NCBI RefSeq assembly: GCF_033546935.1
Contig: NZ_CP137854.1
Location: 1,674,001 to 1,738,000 of the forward strand
DNA from: Xylophilus sp. GOD-11R
Lineage (GTDB): Bacteria > Pseudomonadota > Gammaproteobacteria > Burkholderiales > Burkholderiaceae_C
Direction of reading: 5' to 3'
DNA length: 64,000 bases
The first letter of the stretch is position 1. The number at the start of each line of letters is the position of its first letter. The translations under genes and the position numbers were made by a program. Of the stretch, positions 29,349 to 39,563 are shown piece by piece. A model generated the notes under the pieces. That model ran no database searches, was not told the DNA's origin, and saw only the letters and a program-made list of their open reading frames with translations.

Positions 29349-30089
29349 ATGACAAACCTGCCAGCGGGCCGGGCCGTGCGGACGTTCCTGCTGTGGGCCA
29401 CCGCAACGGGCACCGTACTTGCGCAGCCCGTCAGCGATGTGCCAGCGGCCGCCGCAGACACTGCTGCTGCCGCGAGCTCGCAAGCCGGGCTGGCGACCGC
29501 AGCGAAGTGGCGGATTCCGCCCGAGCCGGAATACCCGCTATTCGCGCGCCAGCTGTACCAGCACGGTCAAATCGTCGTCCGGCTGGTGGTGGATGCCACC
29601 GGCACGCCGGTACACAGCGAAATCCTGCGCCGCGAGCCGCCCCATGTGGATTTCTTCGATGACGCGGTGCAGCTCGCCCTGATGAAGGCCCGTGCCACGG
29701 TTCCAGCCGACGCGGTGCCCGGCCGCTTCTACGCCTATCAGGCGACTATCAATTTCACGATGGATGGTGGCGGCAACCAGCATCCATGGGTGCGGATTCG
29801 CCAGCCAGTCGAGATGCCCGCCGAGGCGCTGAGCCGCGGCGTCTCGGGCTGGGTGTCGGTATTGTTGCCGGTGGACGCTGAAGGCAGGCCCGACATTGAT
29901 CGGGCGCGCGTGTTGAGCCGCCAACCGCTGCGTGCGATCTATTTCGATCCCAAGGCCCTGGAAGCGCTCAAGGGATACCGCTTCGCCCCGCTACTGTCGG
30001 CCGGTACCCCGGCACCGCGCTGGACGGTGGTGCGCATCGATTTCCGCACGCCGGACCAGTTGGCTGCCGCCACCGCCCCGGCACCGTGA
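29349..30089 (+). CDS. Secreted TonB C-terminal-domain protein
   Basis: A 246-aa protein that starts with what looks like a cleavable signal peptide (WATATGTVLAQP) rather than the uncleaved anchor of TonB. It has no long Pro-rich spacer. Two segments resemble TonB C-terminal domains: residues about 55-140 (PEYPLFARQLYQHGQIVVRLVVD...VDFFDDAV) and about 150-230 (PAEALSRGVSGWVSVLLPVDAEGRP...FDPKALEALKGYRFAP). It may be a periplasmic TonB-like partner or a structural protein. A GGAG-type ribosome binding site precedes the ATG. It is convergent with the YqhA-like gene. Confidence 0.75.
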   Translation: MTNLPAGRAVRTFLLWATATGTVLAQPVSDVPAAAADTAAAASSQAGLATAAKWRIPPEPEYPLFARQLYQHGQIVVRLVVDATGTPVHSEILRREPPHVDFFDDAVQLALMKARATVPADAVPGRFYAYQATINFTMDGGGNQHPWVRIRQPVEMPAEALSRGVSGWVSVLLPVDAEGRPDIDRARVLSRQPLRAIYFDPKALEALKGYRFAPLLSAGTPAPRWTVVRIDFRTPDQLAAATAPAP

Positions 30090-30111
30090 CGCGGGCAGCG
30101 GACCGCTTGCC

Positions 30112-30720
30112 TCAGTGCTTGCCGCTGGCGCCGCCATGGCCTTCCATCAGGCGGTCGGTGTAGGCGATGGCCATGGCGGACAGCAGGAAGGCGATGTGGA
30201 TCGCGGTCTGGGCGATGAGCACGCGGTCGGTGTAGTTGTCGGCGTTGATGAAGGTCTTGAGCAGGTGGATCGAGCTGATGCCGATGATCGACAGACCGAG
30301 CTTCACCTTCAGGACGGATGCATTGACGTGGCTCAGCCATTCGGGCTGGTCGCGCTGGCCCTCGAGGCCGAGGCGGCTCACGAAGGTTTCGTAGCCGCCG
30401 ACGATGACCATGATCAGCAGGTTGGAGATCATCACCACGTCGATCAGCGCCAGCACCACCAGCATGATGACCGTCTCGTTGAGCGAGGTCGGTGGCACGT
30501 CGACCTTGTAACCGATGCTGGTGACCAGCTTCTGCAAGGCTTCGCTGCTGCCGAAGGCGGCTTCGACCAGGTGCGTGAGTTCGACCAGGAAATGAATCAC
30601 GTAGACCGCCTGGGCGACGATGAGGCCCAGGTACAGCGGCAACTGCAGCCAGCGGCTGGCGAAGATCAGGGCGGGCAGGGGACGCAAGGGGGACGAGCTT
30701 CGTTTCACCGGGTCGGTCAT
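30112..30720 (-). CDS. YqhA/UPF0114-family membrane protein
   Basis: A 202-aa inner-membrane protein with about four hydrophobic helices (residues 27-50, 85-110, 140-160 and 170-190). The family-typical [15 protein letters not shown] and [20 protein letters not shown] segments are visible. The UPF0114/TIGR00645 family has no settled function; a distant relation to SLAC1-type channels has been suggested. The ATG at 30720 is chosen, since the longer frame would overlap the divergent acs start region. It lies 167 nt from acs. Confidence 0.85.
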   Translation of the reverse strand: MTDPVKRSSSPLRPLPALIFASRWLQLPLYLGLIVAQAVYVIHFLVELTHLVEAAFGSSEALQKLVTSIGYKVDVPPTSLNETVIMLVVLALIDVVMISNLLIMVIVGGYETFVSRLGLEGQRDQPEWLSHVNASVLKVKLGLSIIGISSIHLLKTFINADNYTDRVLIAQTAIHIAFLLSAMAIAYTDRLMEGHGGASGKH

Positions 30721-30887
30721 GGGGGGCGGCCGAGGGCCGTCTGTTGGATTGCGGAGTTGCAATTTTAGGCGGGCCCCATGACGGCCTCTGCAAAAATGAC
30801 CCTGTATCGCGGGCCCGATCCGGTCAGTCGCGCGTAAGTGCGATTGGTCACAGTCCGGCCGCATAACGAAACGCCAGGAGACTACCA

Positions 30888-32885
<1,998 letters not shown>

Positions 32886-32886
32886 T

Positions 32887-33275
32887 CTCCCCCAGGCTTC
32901 GCACTTCGTGTCTCCGCCTACCCCCTTCCGGGGGCGGCTTGCTGGCTCGGCGTACCCTCGCCGCGTCGCCCCCGAGGCAGTCGGCTGCGCTGCGCGCTGG
33001 CCTCGGGGCTGGACTCTCCCCCAGGCTTCGCACTTCGTGTCTTCGCCTACCCCCTTTCCGGGGGCGGCTTGCTGGCTCGGCGTAGCCTCGCCGCGTCGCC
33101 CCCGAGGCAGTCGGCTGCGCTGCGCGCTGGCCTCGGGGCTGGACGCTCCCCCAGGCTCCGCACTTCGTGTCTCCGCCTACCCCCTTTCGGGGGCGGCTTG
33201 CTGGCTCGGCTTGGCCTCGCCGCCTCACCCCTGGGGCAGTCGGCTGCTTCGCCGGCCTCCACGGATGGGCGGAGG
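32887..33275. repeat. Three tandem copies of a ~129-bp GC-rich repeat after acs
   Basis: Units start at 32887, 33016 and 33146 with CTCCCCCAGGCT (spacing 129 and 130 nt). The first two are nearly identical and the third decays after about 33215. Each unit has two dyads: a C5-TTCC-G5 type stem (CCCCCTTCCGGGGG, varying slightly between copies) and GCCCCCGAGGC paired with GCCTCGGGGC about 20 nt on (32968-33009 in copy 1). The array starts one nt after the acs stop. Its first 66 nt match the repeats inside the btuF 3' end. It contains no credible gene; open frames across it are an effect of composition. Confidence 0.92.
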
Positions 33276-33361
33276 TCTGCCTCTGATTGAGCCGAGCTGC
33301 TTACATCGCCAGTCGGGGCTGCCGCCAGAATGTCGGTTTGTGTTTTGCAGGACTAAACGCC

Positions 33362-33841
33362 ATGGCCCGAACCATTTCCTTACTTGTCATCGCATTGCTC
33401 ATCGTGCTGCTGGCGGTGCTCAACTGGACGACGCTGGCCTCGCCCACGCTGATCTCGCTGGGCATCACCTCGGTGACCGCGCCGCTGGGGCTGATCATGC
33501 TGGGGCTGACGGTGCTGCTGGCCGTGCTGTTCGTGGCCTATGTGCTCACGCTGCAGGGCTCGGTGCTGATGGAAAACCGTCGGCACAACCGCGAGCTGCA
33601 GTCGCAGCGCGAACTCGCCGACAAGGCCGAGGCTTCGCGCATCACCGAGATGCGTTCGGCGCTCGACCTGCAACTGCAGCAGCAGTCGATCGACCTGCGC
33701 AACGTGCGCGACGGCCTGCTGGCACGCATCGACCGGCTGGAGCAGACCGTCGACGCCCGGCTGGACCAGACCGACAACACCACGGCGGCCTACCTTGGCC
33801 AGATCGAGGACCGCATGACGCGTGGCGGTCCGGTGCTCTGA
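33362..33841 (+). CDS. LapA-like membrane protein with C-terminal coiled coil
   Basis: A 159-aa protein with two strongly hydrophobic helices (residues about 4-24 and 38-65). A long cytoplasmic helix with coiled-coil character follows (RRHNRELQSQRELADKAEASRITEMRSALDLQLQQQ; LDQTDNTTAAYLGQIEDRM). The two-helix N terminus with a short loop containing NWT resembles LapA/DUF1049 proteins, whose E. coli member works with LapB in lipopolysaccharide control. No lapB is adjacent, so the role stays open. The start at 33362 is chosen because it begins the first helix. Confidence 0.75.
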   Translation: MARTISLLVIALLIVLLAVLNWTTLASPTLISLGITSVTAPLGLIMLGLTVLLAVLFVAYVLTLQGSVLMENRRHNRELQSQRELADKAEASRITEMRSALDLQLQQQSIDLRNVRDGLLARIDRLEQTVDARLDQTDNTTAAYLGQIEDRMTRGGPVL

Positions 33842-33847
33842 GGCGAT

Positions 33848-34168
33848 CTACTGGGGCAGGGCGAGGATCCAGCCCGCGAGCTTCTTGGCGTCGGCTTCGT
33901 TGACCTGCGGATTGGCCGGCATCGGCACCGGCCCCCAGACGCCACCGCCGCCCTGGCGGATCTTCCTGGCCAGGGCATCGACCATGTCCGGTTTGCCTGC
34001 GTACTTGCCGGCGATGGCCTTGAACGCCGGGCCCACCACCTTGCGCTCGACCGTGTGGCAGGCCATGCAGTTGCGCGCCTTGGCCAATGCCAGGTCGGCC
34101 CGTGCCGCCAGCGGTGCCAGGCCCAGGCCGGCAGCGAGCACGATACAAACAGGGGACGTGTTTTTCAT
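33848..34168 (-). CDS. Class I c-type cytochrome (c551/c552-like)
   Basis: A 106-aa periplasmic electron carrier. The signal peptide occupies residues 1-24 (cleavage after ARA). The haem motif CMACH (34-38) follows, and a methionine in PMPAN (about residue 84) is the probable sixth ligand. The size and the VGPAFKAIAGKY segment fit the cytochrome c551/552 family that shuttles electrons to terminal oxidases or reductases. It is minus strand, and its stop lies 6 nt from the end of the plus-strand membrane protein gene (convergent). Confidence 0.93.
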   Translation of the reverse strand: MKNTSPVCIVLAAGLGLAPLAARADLALAKARNCMACHTVERKVVGPAFKAIAGKYAGKPDMVDALARKIRQGGGGVWGPVPMPANPQVNEADAKKLAGWILALPQ

Positions 34169-34205
34169 CGCGGTAAAGTCGCGGGATTGTAGTGAGGGCG
34201 CCGCC

Positions 34206-34445
34206 ATGCTTTTTCTCGGAGTCGGAATCGTGCTGCTCGCACTCAAGTGGCTCGAGGTCGACCCGGTTGCGGCCTGGAGCTGGTGGCTGGTGCTCGCACC
34301 TTTCGCGCTGGCGGCTCTCTGGTGGACGGTGGCCGATTCCATCGGCTACACCAGCCGCAAGGCGGCCGAGCGCGACGAGGCCCGCAAGCAGGCCCGGATC
34401 GAGCGCCAGCGCGAGGCGTTGGGAAAACGGCGGCCGCGTCGCTGA
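34206..34445 (+). CDS. Small Trp-rich membrane protein (TIGR04438-type)
   Basis: A 79-aa protein with two hydrophobic helices rich in Trp (WSWWLVLAPFALAALWW at about 25-41) and a basic C-terminal tail (RKQARIERQREALGKRRPRR). It matches the small Trp-rich family named TIGR04438 in Burkholderiales; the function is unknown. The ATG at 34206 follows a weak ribosome binding site. It is divergent from the cytochrome gene (37 nt apart) and convergent with ilvD. Confidence 0.78.
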   Translation: MLFLGVGIVLLALKWLEVDPVAAWSWWLVLAPFALAALWWTVADSIGYTSRKAAERDEARKQARIERQREALGKRRPRR

Positions 34446-34466
34446 GCGCCGAGCCGCCATGACCAC

Positions 34467-36149
34467 TCAGAACGCGTCCAGCACCGCGCCCTTGCTGGCG
34501 CTCGCCGCGTTGTAGGCGAACTTGGCCTGCACGCCGCGCTTGTAGCGCGGAGCCGGCGGGGTCCAGCCGGCGCGGCGCTTGGCGAGTTCTTCTTCCGGCA
34601 CATTGAGTTCCAGGATCAGGTCGTGCGCGTCGATGGTGATCGAGTCGCCTTCCTCCACGAAGGCGATGGTGCCGCCGGCCGCCGCTTCGGGTGCGACGTG
34701 GCCGACCACCATGCCCCAGGTGCCGCCGGAAAAACGCCCGTCGGTGATCAGGCCCACGCTCTCACCCAGTCCGGCGCCGATGAGCGCGCCGGTCGGCGCC
34801 AGCATCTCCGGCATGCCCGGGCCGCCCTTGGGACCGAGGTAGCGCAGCACCATCACGTCGCCAGCGACGATCTTGCCGTCGAGGATGGCCTTGAGGGCCG
34901 ACTGCTCGTCGTCGAAGACGCGCGCCGGGCCGGTGATGACCGGATTCTTCAGGCCGGTGATCTTGGCGACAGCGCCTTCCGGGCTCAGGTTGCCCTTGAG
35001 GATGGCCAGATGGCCCTGCTCGTACATCGGCTGGTCAATCGGGCGGATCACGTCCTGGTCGGAGCGCGGCGTGGCGGGCACGTCGGCCAGCACTTCGGCA
35101 ATGGTCTGGCCGCTGATGGTGATGCAGTCGCCGTGCAGCAGACCGGCTTCGAGCAGGATCTTCATGACCTGCGGAATGCCGCCGGCGCGGTGCAGGTCCA
35201 CCGCCAGGTACTTGCCCGAGGGCTTCAGATCGCAGATCACCGGCACCTTCTTGCGCATGCGCTCGAAGTCGTCGATGGTCCATTCCACTTCGGCCGCGTG
35301 GGCGATGGCCAGGAAGTGCAGCACCGCGTTGGTGGAGCCGCCGGTCGCCATGATGACCGCGACCGCGTTCTCGATGGATTTGCGGGTGACGATGTCGCGC
35401 GGCTTGATGTCCTTCTTGATGGCCTCGATCAGCACCTTGGCCGATTCCTTGGCCGAGTTGGCCTTTTCGTCGTGTGGATTGGCCATGGTGGAGGAGTAGG
35501 GCAGGGAGATGCCCAGCGCCTCGAAGGACGAGCTCATGGTGTTGGCCGTGTACATGCCGCCGCAGGAGCCGGTGCCGGGAATGGCGTGCATCTCGATGTT
35601 GCGCAGTTCCTCGTCGCTCATGTTGCCGGCGGCGTTCTGGCCCACGGCTTCGAACACGCTGACGATGTTCAGATCCTGGCCCTTCCAGCGCCCCGGCAGG
35701 ATGGTGCCGCCGTACACGTAGATGGCCGGCACGTTGGCGCGCAGCATGCCCATCAGGCCGCCGGGCATGTTCTTGTCGCAGCCGCCGACCACCAGCACCC
35801 CGTCCATCCACTGGCCGCCGACGCAGGTCTCGATGCAGTCGCTGATGACTTCGCGGCTGACCAGGCTGTATTTCATGCCTTCGGTGCCCATGGCCATGCC
35901 GTCGGAAATGGTGGGTGTGCCGAACACCTGCGCATTGCCGCCGGCTTCCTCGATGCCGGCGATGGCCGCGTCGGCCAGCTTCTGCAGGCCCGAATTACAC
36001 GGCGTGATCGTGCTGTGCCCGTTGGCGACGCCGACCATCGGCTTCTTGAAATCGCTTTCCTGGTAGCCCATGGCGTAGAACATGGAGCGGTTGGGCGCGC
36101 GCGATTTGCCTTGGGTGATGTTGTCGCTGCGCAGGGCTTTTTCGGTCAT
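34467..36149 (-). CDS. ilvD: Dihydroxy-acid dehydratase
   Basis: A 560-aa Fe-S enzyme for the third step of branched-chain amino acid synthesis (2,3-dihydroxy acid to 2-oxo acid). Cluster and Mg-site segments are intact: [18 protein letters not shown] and [16 protein letters not shown], with the C-terminal [19 protein letters not shown] domain. Length is standard. It is divergent from a LysR-type gene with a LysR-box-like dyad in the 105-nt spacer, a strong hint of control by that regulator. Confidence 0.97.
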   Translation of the reverse strand: MTEKALRSDNITQGKSRAPNRSMFYAMGYQESDFKKPMVGVANGHSTITPCNSGLQKLADAAIAGIEEAGGNAQVFGTPTISDGMAMGTEGMKYSLVSREVISDCIETCVGGQWMDGVLVVGGCDKNMPGGLMGMLRANVPAIYVYGGTILPGRWKGQDLNIVSVFEAVGQNAAGNMSDEELRNIEMHAIPGTGSCGGMYTANTMSSSFEALGISLPYSSTMANPHDEKANSAKESAKVLIEAIKKDIKPRDIVTRKSIENAVAVIMATGGSTNAVLHFLAIAHAAEVEWTIDDFERMRKKVPVICDLKPSGKYLAVDLHRAGGIPQVMKILLEAGLLHGDCITISGQTIAEVLADVPATPRSDQDVIRPIDQPMYEQGHLAILKGNLSPEGAVAKITGLKNPVITGPARVFDDEQSALKAILDGKIVAGDVMVLRYLGPKGGPGMPEMLAPTGALIGAGLGESVGLITDGRFSGGTWGMVVGHVAPEAAAGGTIAFVEEGDSITIDAHDLILELNVPEEELAKRRAGWTPPAPRYKRGVQAKFAYNAASASKGAVLDAF

Positions 36150-36205
36150 CGTGGTGCCTCTGTCGTTAGGGGTGCAAAAAACTGCCGGGCAGTATGCGCC
36201 TTAAG

Positions 36206-36246
36206 ATTCATATCTTCCAATCCATTCATATCGATTGATTGATATG
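36206..36246. promoter_or_regulatory. LysR-type operator candidate between ilvD and lysR-type gene
   Basis: CATATC-N8-GATATG (36227-36246) is an inverted repeat containing an ATAT...ATAT T-N11-A LysR-box pattern. ATTCATATC also occurs as a direct repeat at 36206 and 36225. It ends 8 nt before the LysR-type start and overlaps the region where both divergent promoters must lie. The site assignment is inferred from symmetry and position. Confidence 0.6.
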
Positions 36247-36254
36247 TTCGGCGA

Positions 36255-37211
36255 ATGAATAGACCTCTCATGTCGGCCAAGGTGGAGTTGCGGGCGTGGC
36301 GGCAATTCGTGGCCGTCGCCGAAGAGCTGCATTTCGGTCGCGCCGCCGCCCGCCTGCACATGACGCAGCCGCCGCTCACGCAGGGCATCGCCCAGCTTGA
36401 GCGTGTGTTGGGCGTGCCGCTGTTTTTGCGCAGCAGCCGTCGTGTCGCCCTGGCGCCGGCCGGCGATGCCTTGCTGCCGGAGGTGCGTGAGCTGCTGGCG
36501 CGTGCCGAAGCCTTGCCCGAGCGGGCGCGCGCCGCCGCAGCCGGCCATGCCGGCCGGCTGCGGCTGGGCTTCGTCTCGACCGTGGGTTTCGATCAGCTGC
36601 CGCGCTGGGTGCGCGGATTTCGCGAGTTGCGTCCGCAGGTGCAGCTGGACCTGGTCGAGGCGACCGGCGACGTGCAGCTCGCCGGGCTCGCGCAGGGCGA
36701 ACTCGACGCCGGGCTGATGCTGCACGCGCCCGGCCAGGCGCCCGGCCTGCTGCGATCCTGCCGGGTGGCCTGCGAGCCGCTGGTGCTGGCGATGCCGGCC
36801 GATCACCCGCTGGCGGCCTTGGAGCATCCGTCGTGGGCAGATGTGCTGGAGCAGCCGCTGGTGGTGTTTCCGCGGCGCATCCTGCCGTCCATCCACGACG
36901 CGATCCTGGGCCTGTACCACCAGCGCGGCCGTCTGCCGCCGGTGGTGCAGGAGGCGATTCAGATGCAGACCATCGTCAACCTGGTGTCGGCAGGCATCGG
37001 CTTTGCCTGGGTGCCGGAAAGCGTGACCCGGTTCCGGCGTGAAGGCGTGGTCTACCGCACACCTGCCGGCACCACGGCCGACCGGGCCGTGGCAGATCTT
37101 CCGGCCTGCGAGACCAGCCTGGTCTGGCCCGGCGACAACCCCAATCCCGCCCTGCATGCCTTCGTCGATTTCGTGCGGGAGCGCGCCGGGCACAATACCG
37201 CCCCATGCTGA
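36255..37211 (+). CDS. LysR-family transcriptional regulator
   Basis: A 318-aa regulator. The N-terminal winged helix (residues about 10-70) has [39 protein letters not shown] periplasmic-binding-protein-like effector domain follows (about 95-300; [16 protein letters not shown]...[12 protein letters not shown]). It is divergent from ilvD, so branched-chain amino acid metabolism is the likely target; the effector is unknown. The start could also be M6 (36270). The stop overlaps the lgt start region by 7 nt. Confidence 0.93.
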   Translation: MNRPLMSAKVELRAWRQFVAVAEELHFGRAAARLHMTQPPLTQGIAQLERVLGVPLFLRSSRRVALAPAGDALLPEVRELLARAEALPERARAAAAGHAGRLRLGFVSTVGFDQLPRWVRGFRELRPQVQLDLVEATGDVQLAGLAQGELDAGLMLHAPGQAPGLLRSCRVACEPLVLAMPADHPLAALEHPSWADVLEQPLVVFPRRILPSIHDAILGLYHQRGRLPPVVQEAIQMQTIVNLVSAGIGFAWVPESVTRFRREGVVYRTPAGTTADRAVADLPACETSLVWPGDNPNPALHAFVDFVRERAGHNTAPC

Positions 37212-38041
37212 TGTACCCCACGATCGACCCCGTTGCCTTGAGCATCGGGCCACTGGCCATCCACTGGTATGGCCTGACCTACCTCGCCGCTTTCGCGCTT
37301 TTCCTGTTCCTGGGTACGCGGCGCTTGCGCCACGAGCCCTTCGCTTCGATGACCGGTCCGCAGGCCTGGACTCGCAAAGACGTCGAAGACGTGCTTTTCC
37401 TGGGTGTGCTCGGCGTGGTGGTGGGCGGCCGCATCGGCTACTGCCTGTTCTACAAGCCCGGTTTCTATTTCACCCATCCACTCGACATCTTCTATGTCTG
37501 GCAGGGGGGCATGAGCTTTCATGGCGGACTGCTGGGCGTGATCGTTTCGATGGTGTGGTTTGCCCGCTCGCGCGGCAGGCCGTGGGTGCAGGTGGCGGAT
37601 TTCGTCGCTCCCTGCGTTCCGACCGGGTTGGCCGCCGGTCGTGTGGGCAACTTCATCAACGGCGAACTTTGGGGCCGCTTCTGCGACGCCTCCTTGCCAT
37701 GGGGCATGGTGTTTCCGCAAAGCGGATCGCTCGCGCCACGCCATCCCTCGCAGGTCTACCAATTTCTGCTGGAAGGGCTGCTGCTGTTCGTCTTGCTCTG
37801 GCTGTACGCACGGCGGCCTCGTCGGATGGGCGAAGTGTCCGGTGCATTCCTATTGGGTTACGGCGTGTTTCGCTTCGTTGCAGAGTTTTTCCGCGAGCCT
37901 GACAGCTTTTTGGGCTTGCTCCCGTTGGGCATGAGCATGGGGCAGTGGCTATGCGTGCCCATGATCTTCGGTGGAATTGTTTTCTTGGTCTGGGCACGTC
38001 GGAGGCAGCCGGTTTTATCGAAAACCAGCGTGGTTGCCTGA
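37205..38041 (+). CDS. lgt: Prolipoprotein diacylglyceryl transferase
   Basis: A 278-aa inner-membrane enzyme that moves diacylglycerol from phosphatidylglycerol to the lipobox cysteine of prolipoproteins. Family signatures are visible: [32 protein letters not shown] with its essential His, and the Lgt signature [14 protein letters not shown]. About seven hydrophobic helices fit the known topology. It overlaps the end of the LysR-type gene by 7 nt; the FG-GAP lipoprotein at 24884 would be one of its substrates. Confidence 0.96.
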   Translation: MLMYPTIDPVALSIGPLAIHWYGLTYLAAFALFLFLGTRRLRHEPFASMTGPQAWTRKDVEDVLFLGVLGVVVGGRIGYCLFYKPGFYFTHPLDIFYVWQGGMSFHGGLLGVIVSMVWFARSRGRPWVQVADFVAPCVPTGLAAGRVGNFINGELWGRFCDASLPWGMVFPQSGSLAPRHPSQVYQFLLEGLLLFVLLWLYARRPRRMGEVSGAFLLGYGVFRFVAEFFREPDSFLGLLPLGMSMGQWLCVPMIFGGIVFLVWARRRQPVLSKTSVVA

Positions 38042-38165
38042 AAAACAGCGCGGATTCTGCCCTGGCACGGCAATTTTTTGTTCTCGATGCCAGATAGCCC
38101 GATCGAAAAATCCTATGTGTGACGGGCCACAAGCGCTATTTTCTTCAAGGAATTTCACACACTTT

Positions 38166-38186
38166 GGACTTTCAAGATGAAAGTCC
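38166..38186. other. 21-nt perfect hairpin upstream of the c-di-GMP operon
   Basis: Arms GGACTTTCA / TGAAAGTCC around a 3-nt loop lie in the 226-nt gap between lgt and the HD-GYP gene, 82 nt before its start. No T tract follows, so it is not a clear terminator. It could be an operator or a 5'-UTR structure. The rest of the gap (38042-38267) shows no gene. Confidence 0.5.
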
Positions 38187-38267
38187 GTTGCTTATCTGTC
38201 TGTGACCGACTGTTTCTCGAATTCTTTTGTGTAACATGCTTCCAACGGCACACGCCAAGAGCAGTTC

Positions 38268-39563
38268 ATGGAAGAGGGCCAGTCAAAAGTCATCGACGTT
38301 CGTATGCTGCGAAAGGGCATGTTCATCCATCTCGACCTCGGGTGGATGGATCATCCTTTTCCGCTTAGCAGCTTCAAGGTCACGACCGACGAACAGCTAC
38401 AGACGATCCTCGCGCTGGGGCTTCAGACCGTCCGCTACTACCCCGATCGCAGCGATATCGATCCTCAGCCCACCGACGGTCTCGAGCGCAACGATGCCGA
38501 TCGCGACGGCGACTCCGACACGCCGCACCAGACTCCCGCCGAGCCCATGGATCCGGCCAAGCGACGTGCTCGCGACAACGCTCAGCACGCCAGCACGCTC
38601 CTCCATTGCGAACGGCGTTTCACCGAGGCCTCGCGCCGCTTTCGCAACATCAGCGACAACGTCACGCTCAGCCCCCGACTGGCGCATGACGACGCGGCCG
38701 GCCTGGTGACCTCCTGCGTCGAAGACCTGCTGGCCGACGGCGACTCGGTGATCAGCCTGCTCTCCGAAAGCGTGGGCGAACGCAGCGCACAGCATCCGGT
38801 GAATGTGATGGTGCTGTGCCTGCTGCTCGGGCGCGCACTCGACCTGCAGCGCGAGGCCCTGATGTCGCTCGGCCTGGCCTCGCTGCTGCACGACATCGGC
38901 AAGCTCGAACTGCCGCTGCGCTACCGCATGGTCGACGAGAGCTTCTCCACTTCCGAATACCGCATCTACCAGGACCACGTGGCGCGTGGCGTAGCCCTGG
39001 CGCGCAAGATGGACCTGCCGCCCGAGGCCGTGGCCGCCATCGCGCAGCACCACGAGATGATGGACGGCAGCGGTTTCCCCGCCAAGCTGCAGGGCTCGCA
39101 GATCCATACCTCCGGCAAGATCCTGGCGCTGGTCAATCGCTACGACAACTTCTGCAACCCGCCACGCAGCGCGCTGGCGTTGACGCCGCACGAAGCGCTG
39201 TCGGTGATCTTCGCGCAGATGAAACCGCGCTTCGATCCCGCGGTGCTCGGTGCCTTCATCCGCATGATGGGCGTGTATCCGCCGGGTTCGGTGGTGCAGC
39301 TGGGCAACGACCGTTACGCCATGGTTGTGTCGGTCAATTCCAGCCGGCCGTTGCGGCCCCGGGTGCTGGTGCATGACCCGGCGGTCGCGCGGGTCGATGC
39401 CGGCGTGCTCGACCTGGAAACCGCGCCTGAACTGGGCATACGCCGCAGCCTGAAGCCTGCGCAACTGCCCAAGGCCTCGCTCGACTACCTGTCGCCACGC
39501 AGCCGCATCTGCTACTTTTTCGAGCGCGCGGTGGATCCGGCCACAGCGGGGGCCGCGGCATGA
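38268..39563 (+). CDS. HD-GYP-type c-di-GMP phosphodiesterase-like protein
   Basis: A 431-aa protein. The N terminus (residues about 6-130) matches the DUF3391 region that often precedes HD-GYP domains (VIDVRMLRKGMFIHLDLGWMDHPF). The HD-GYP domain spans about 165-340, with HD at 208-209 (LLHDIGK) and HHE at 261-263. The GYP triad reads GFP (DGSGFPAKL, 269-271), and a later Asp of the usual DxxD is Asn (LVNRYDNF). Activity may be retained or altered. Its stop overlaps the next gene by 4 nt, tying it to the GGDEF-EAL protein. Confidence 0.9.
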   Translation: MEEGQSKVIDVRMLRKGMFIHLDLGWMDHPFPLSSFKVTTDEQLQTILALGLQTVRYYPDRSDIDPQPTDGLERNDADRDGDSDTPHQTPAEPMDPAKRRARDNAQHASTLLHCERRFTEASRRFRNISDNVTLSPRLAHDDAAGLVTSCVEDLLADGDSVISLLSESVGERSAQHPVNVMVLCLLLGRALDLQREALMSLGLASLLHDIGKLELPLRYRMVDESFSTSEYRIYQDHVARGVALARKMDLPPEAVAAIAQHHEMMDGSGFPAKLQGSQIHTSGKILALVNRYDNFCNPPRSALALTPHEALSVIFAQMKPRFDPAVLGAFIRMMGVYPPGSVVQLGNDRYAMVVSVNSSRPLRPRVLVHDPAVARVDAGVLDLETAPELGIRRSLKPAQLPKASLDYLSPRSRICYFFERAVDPATAGAAA

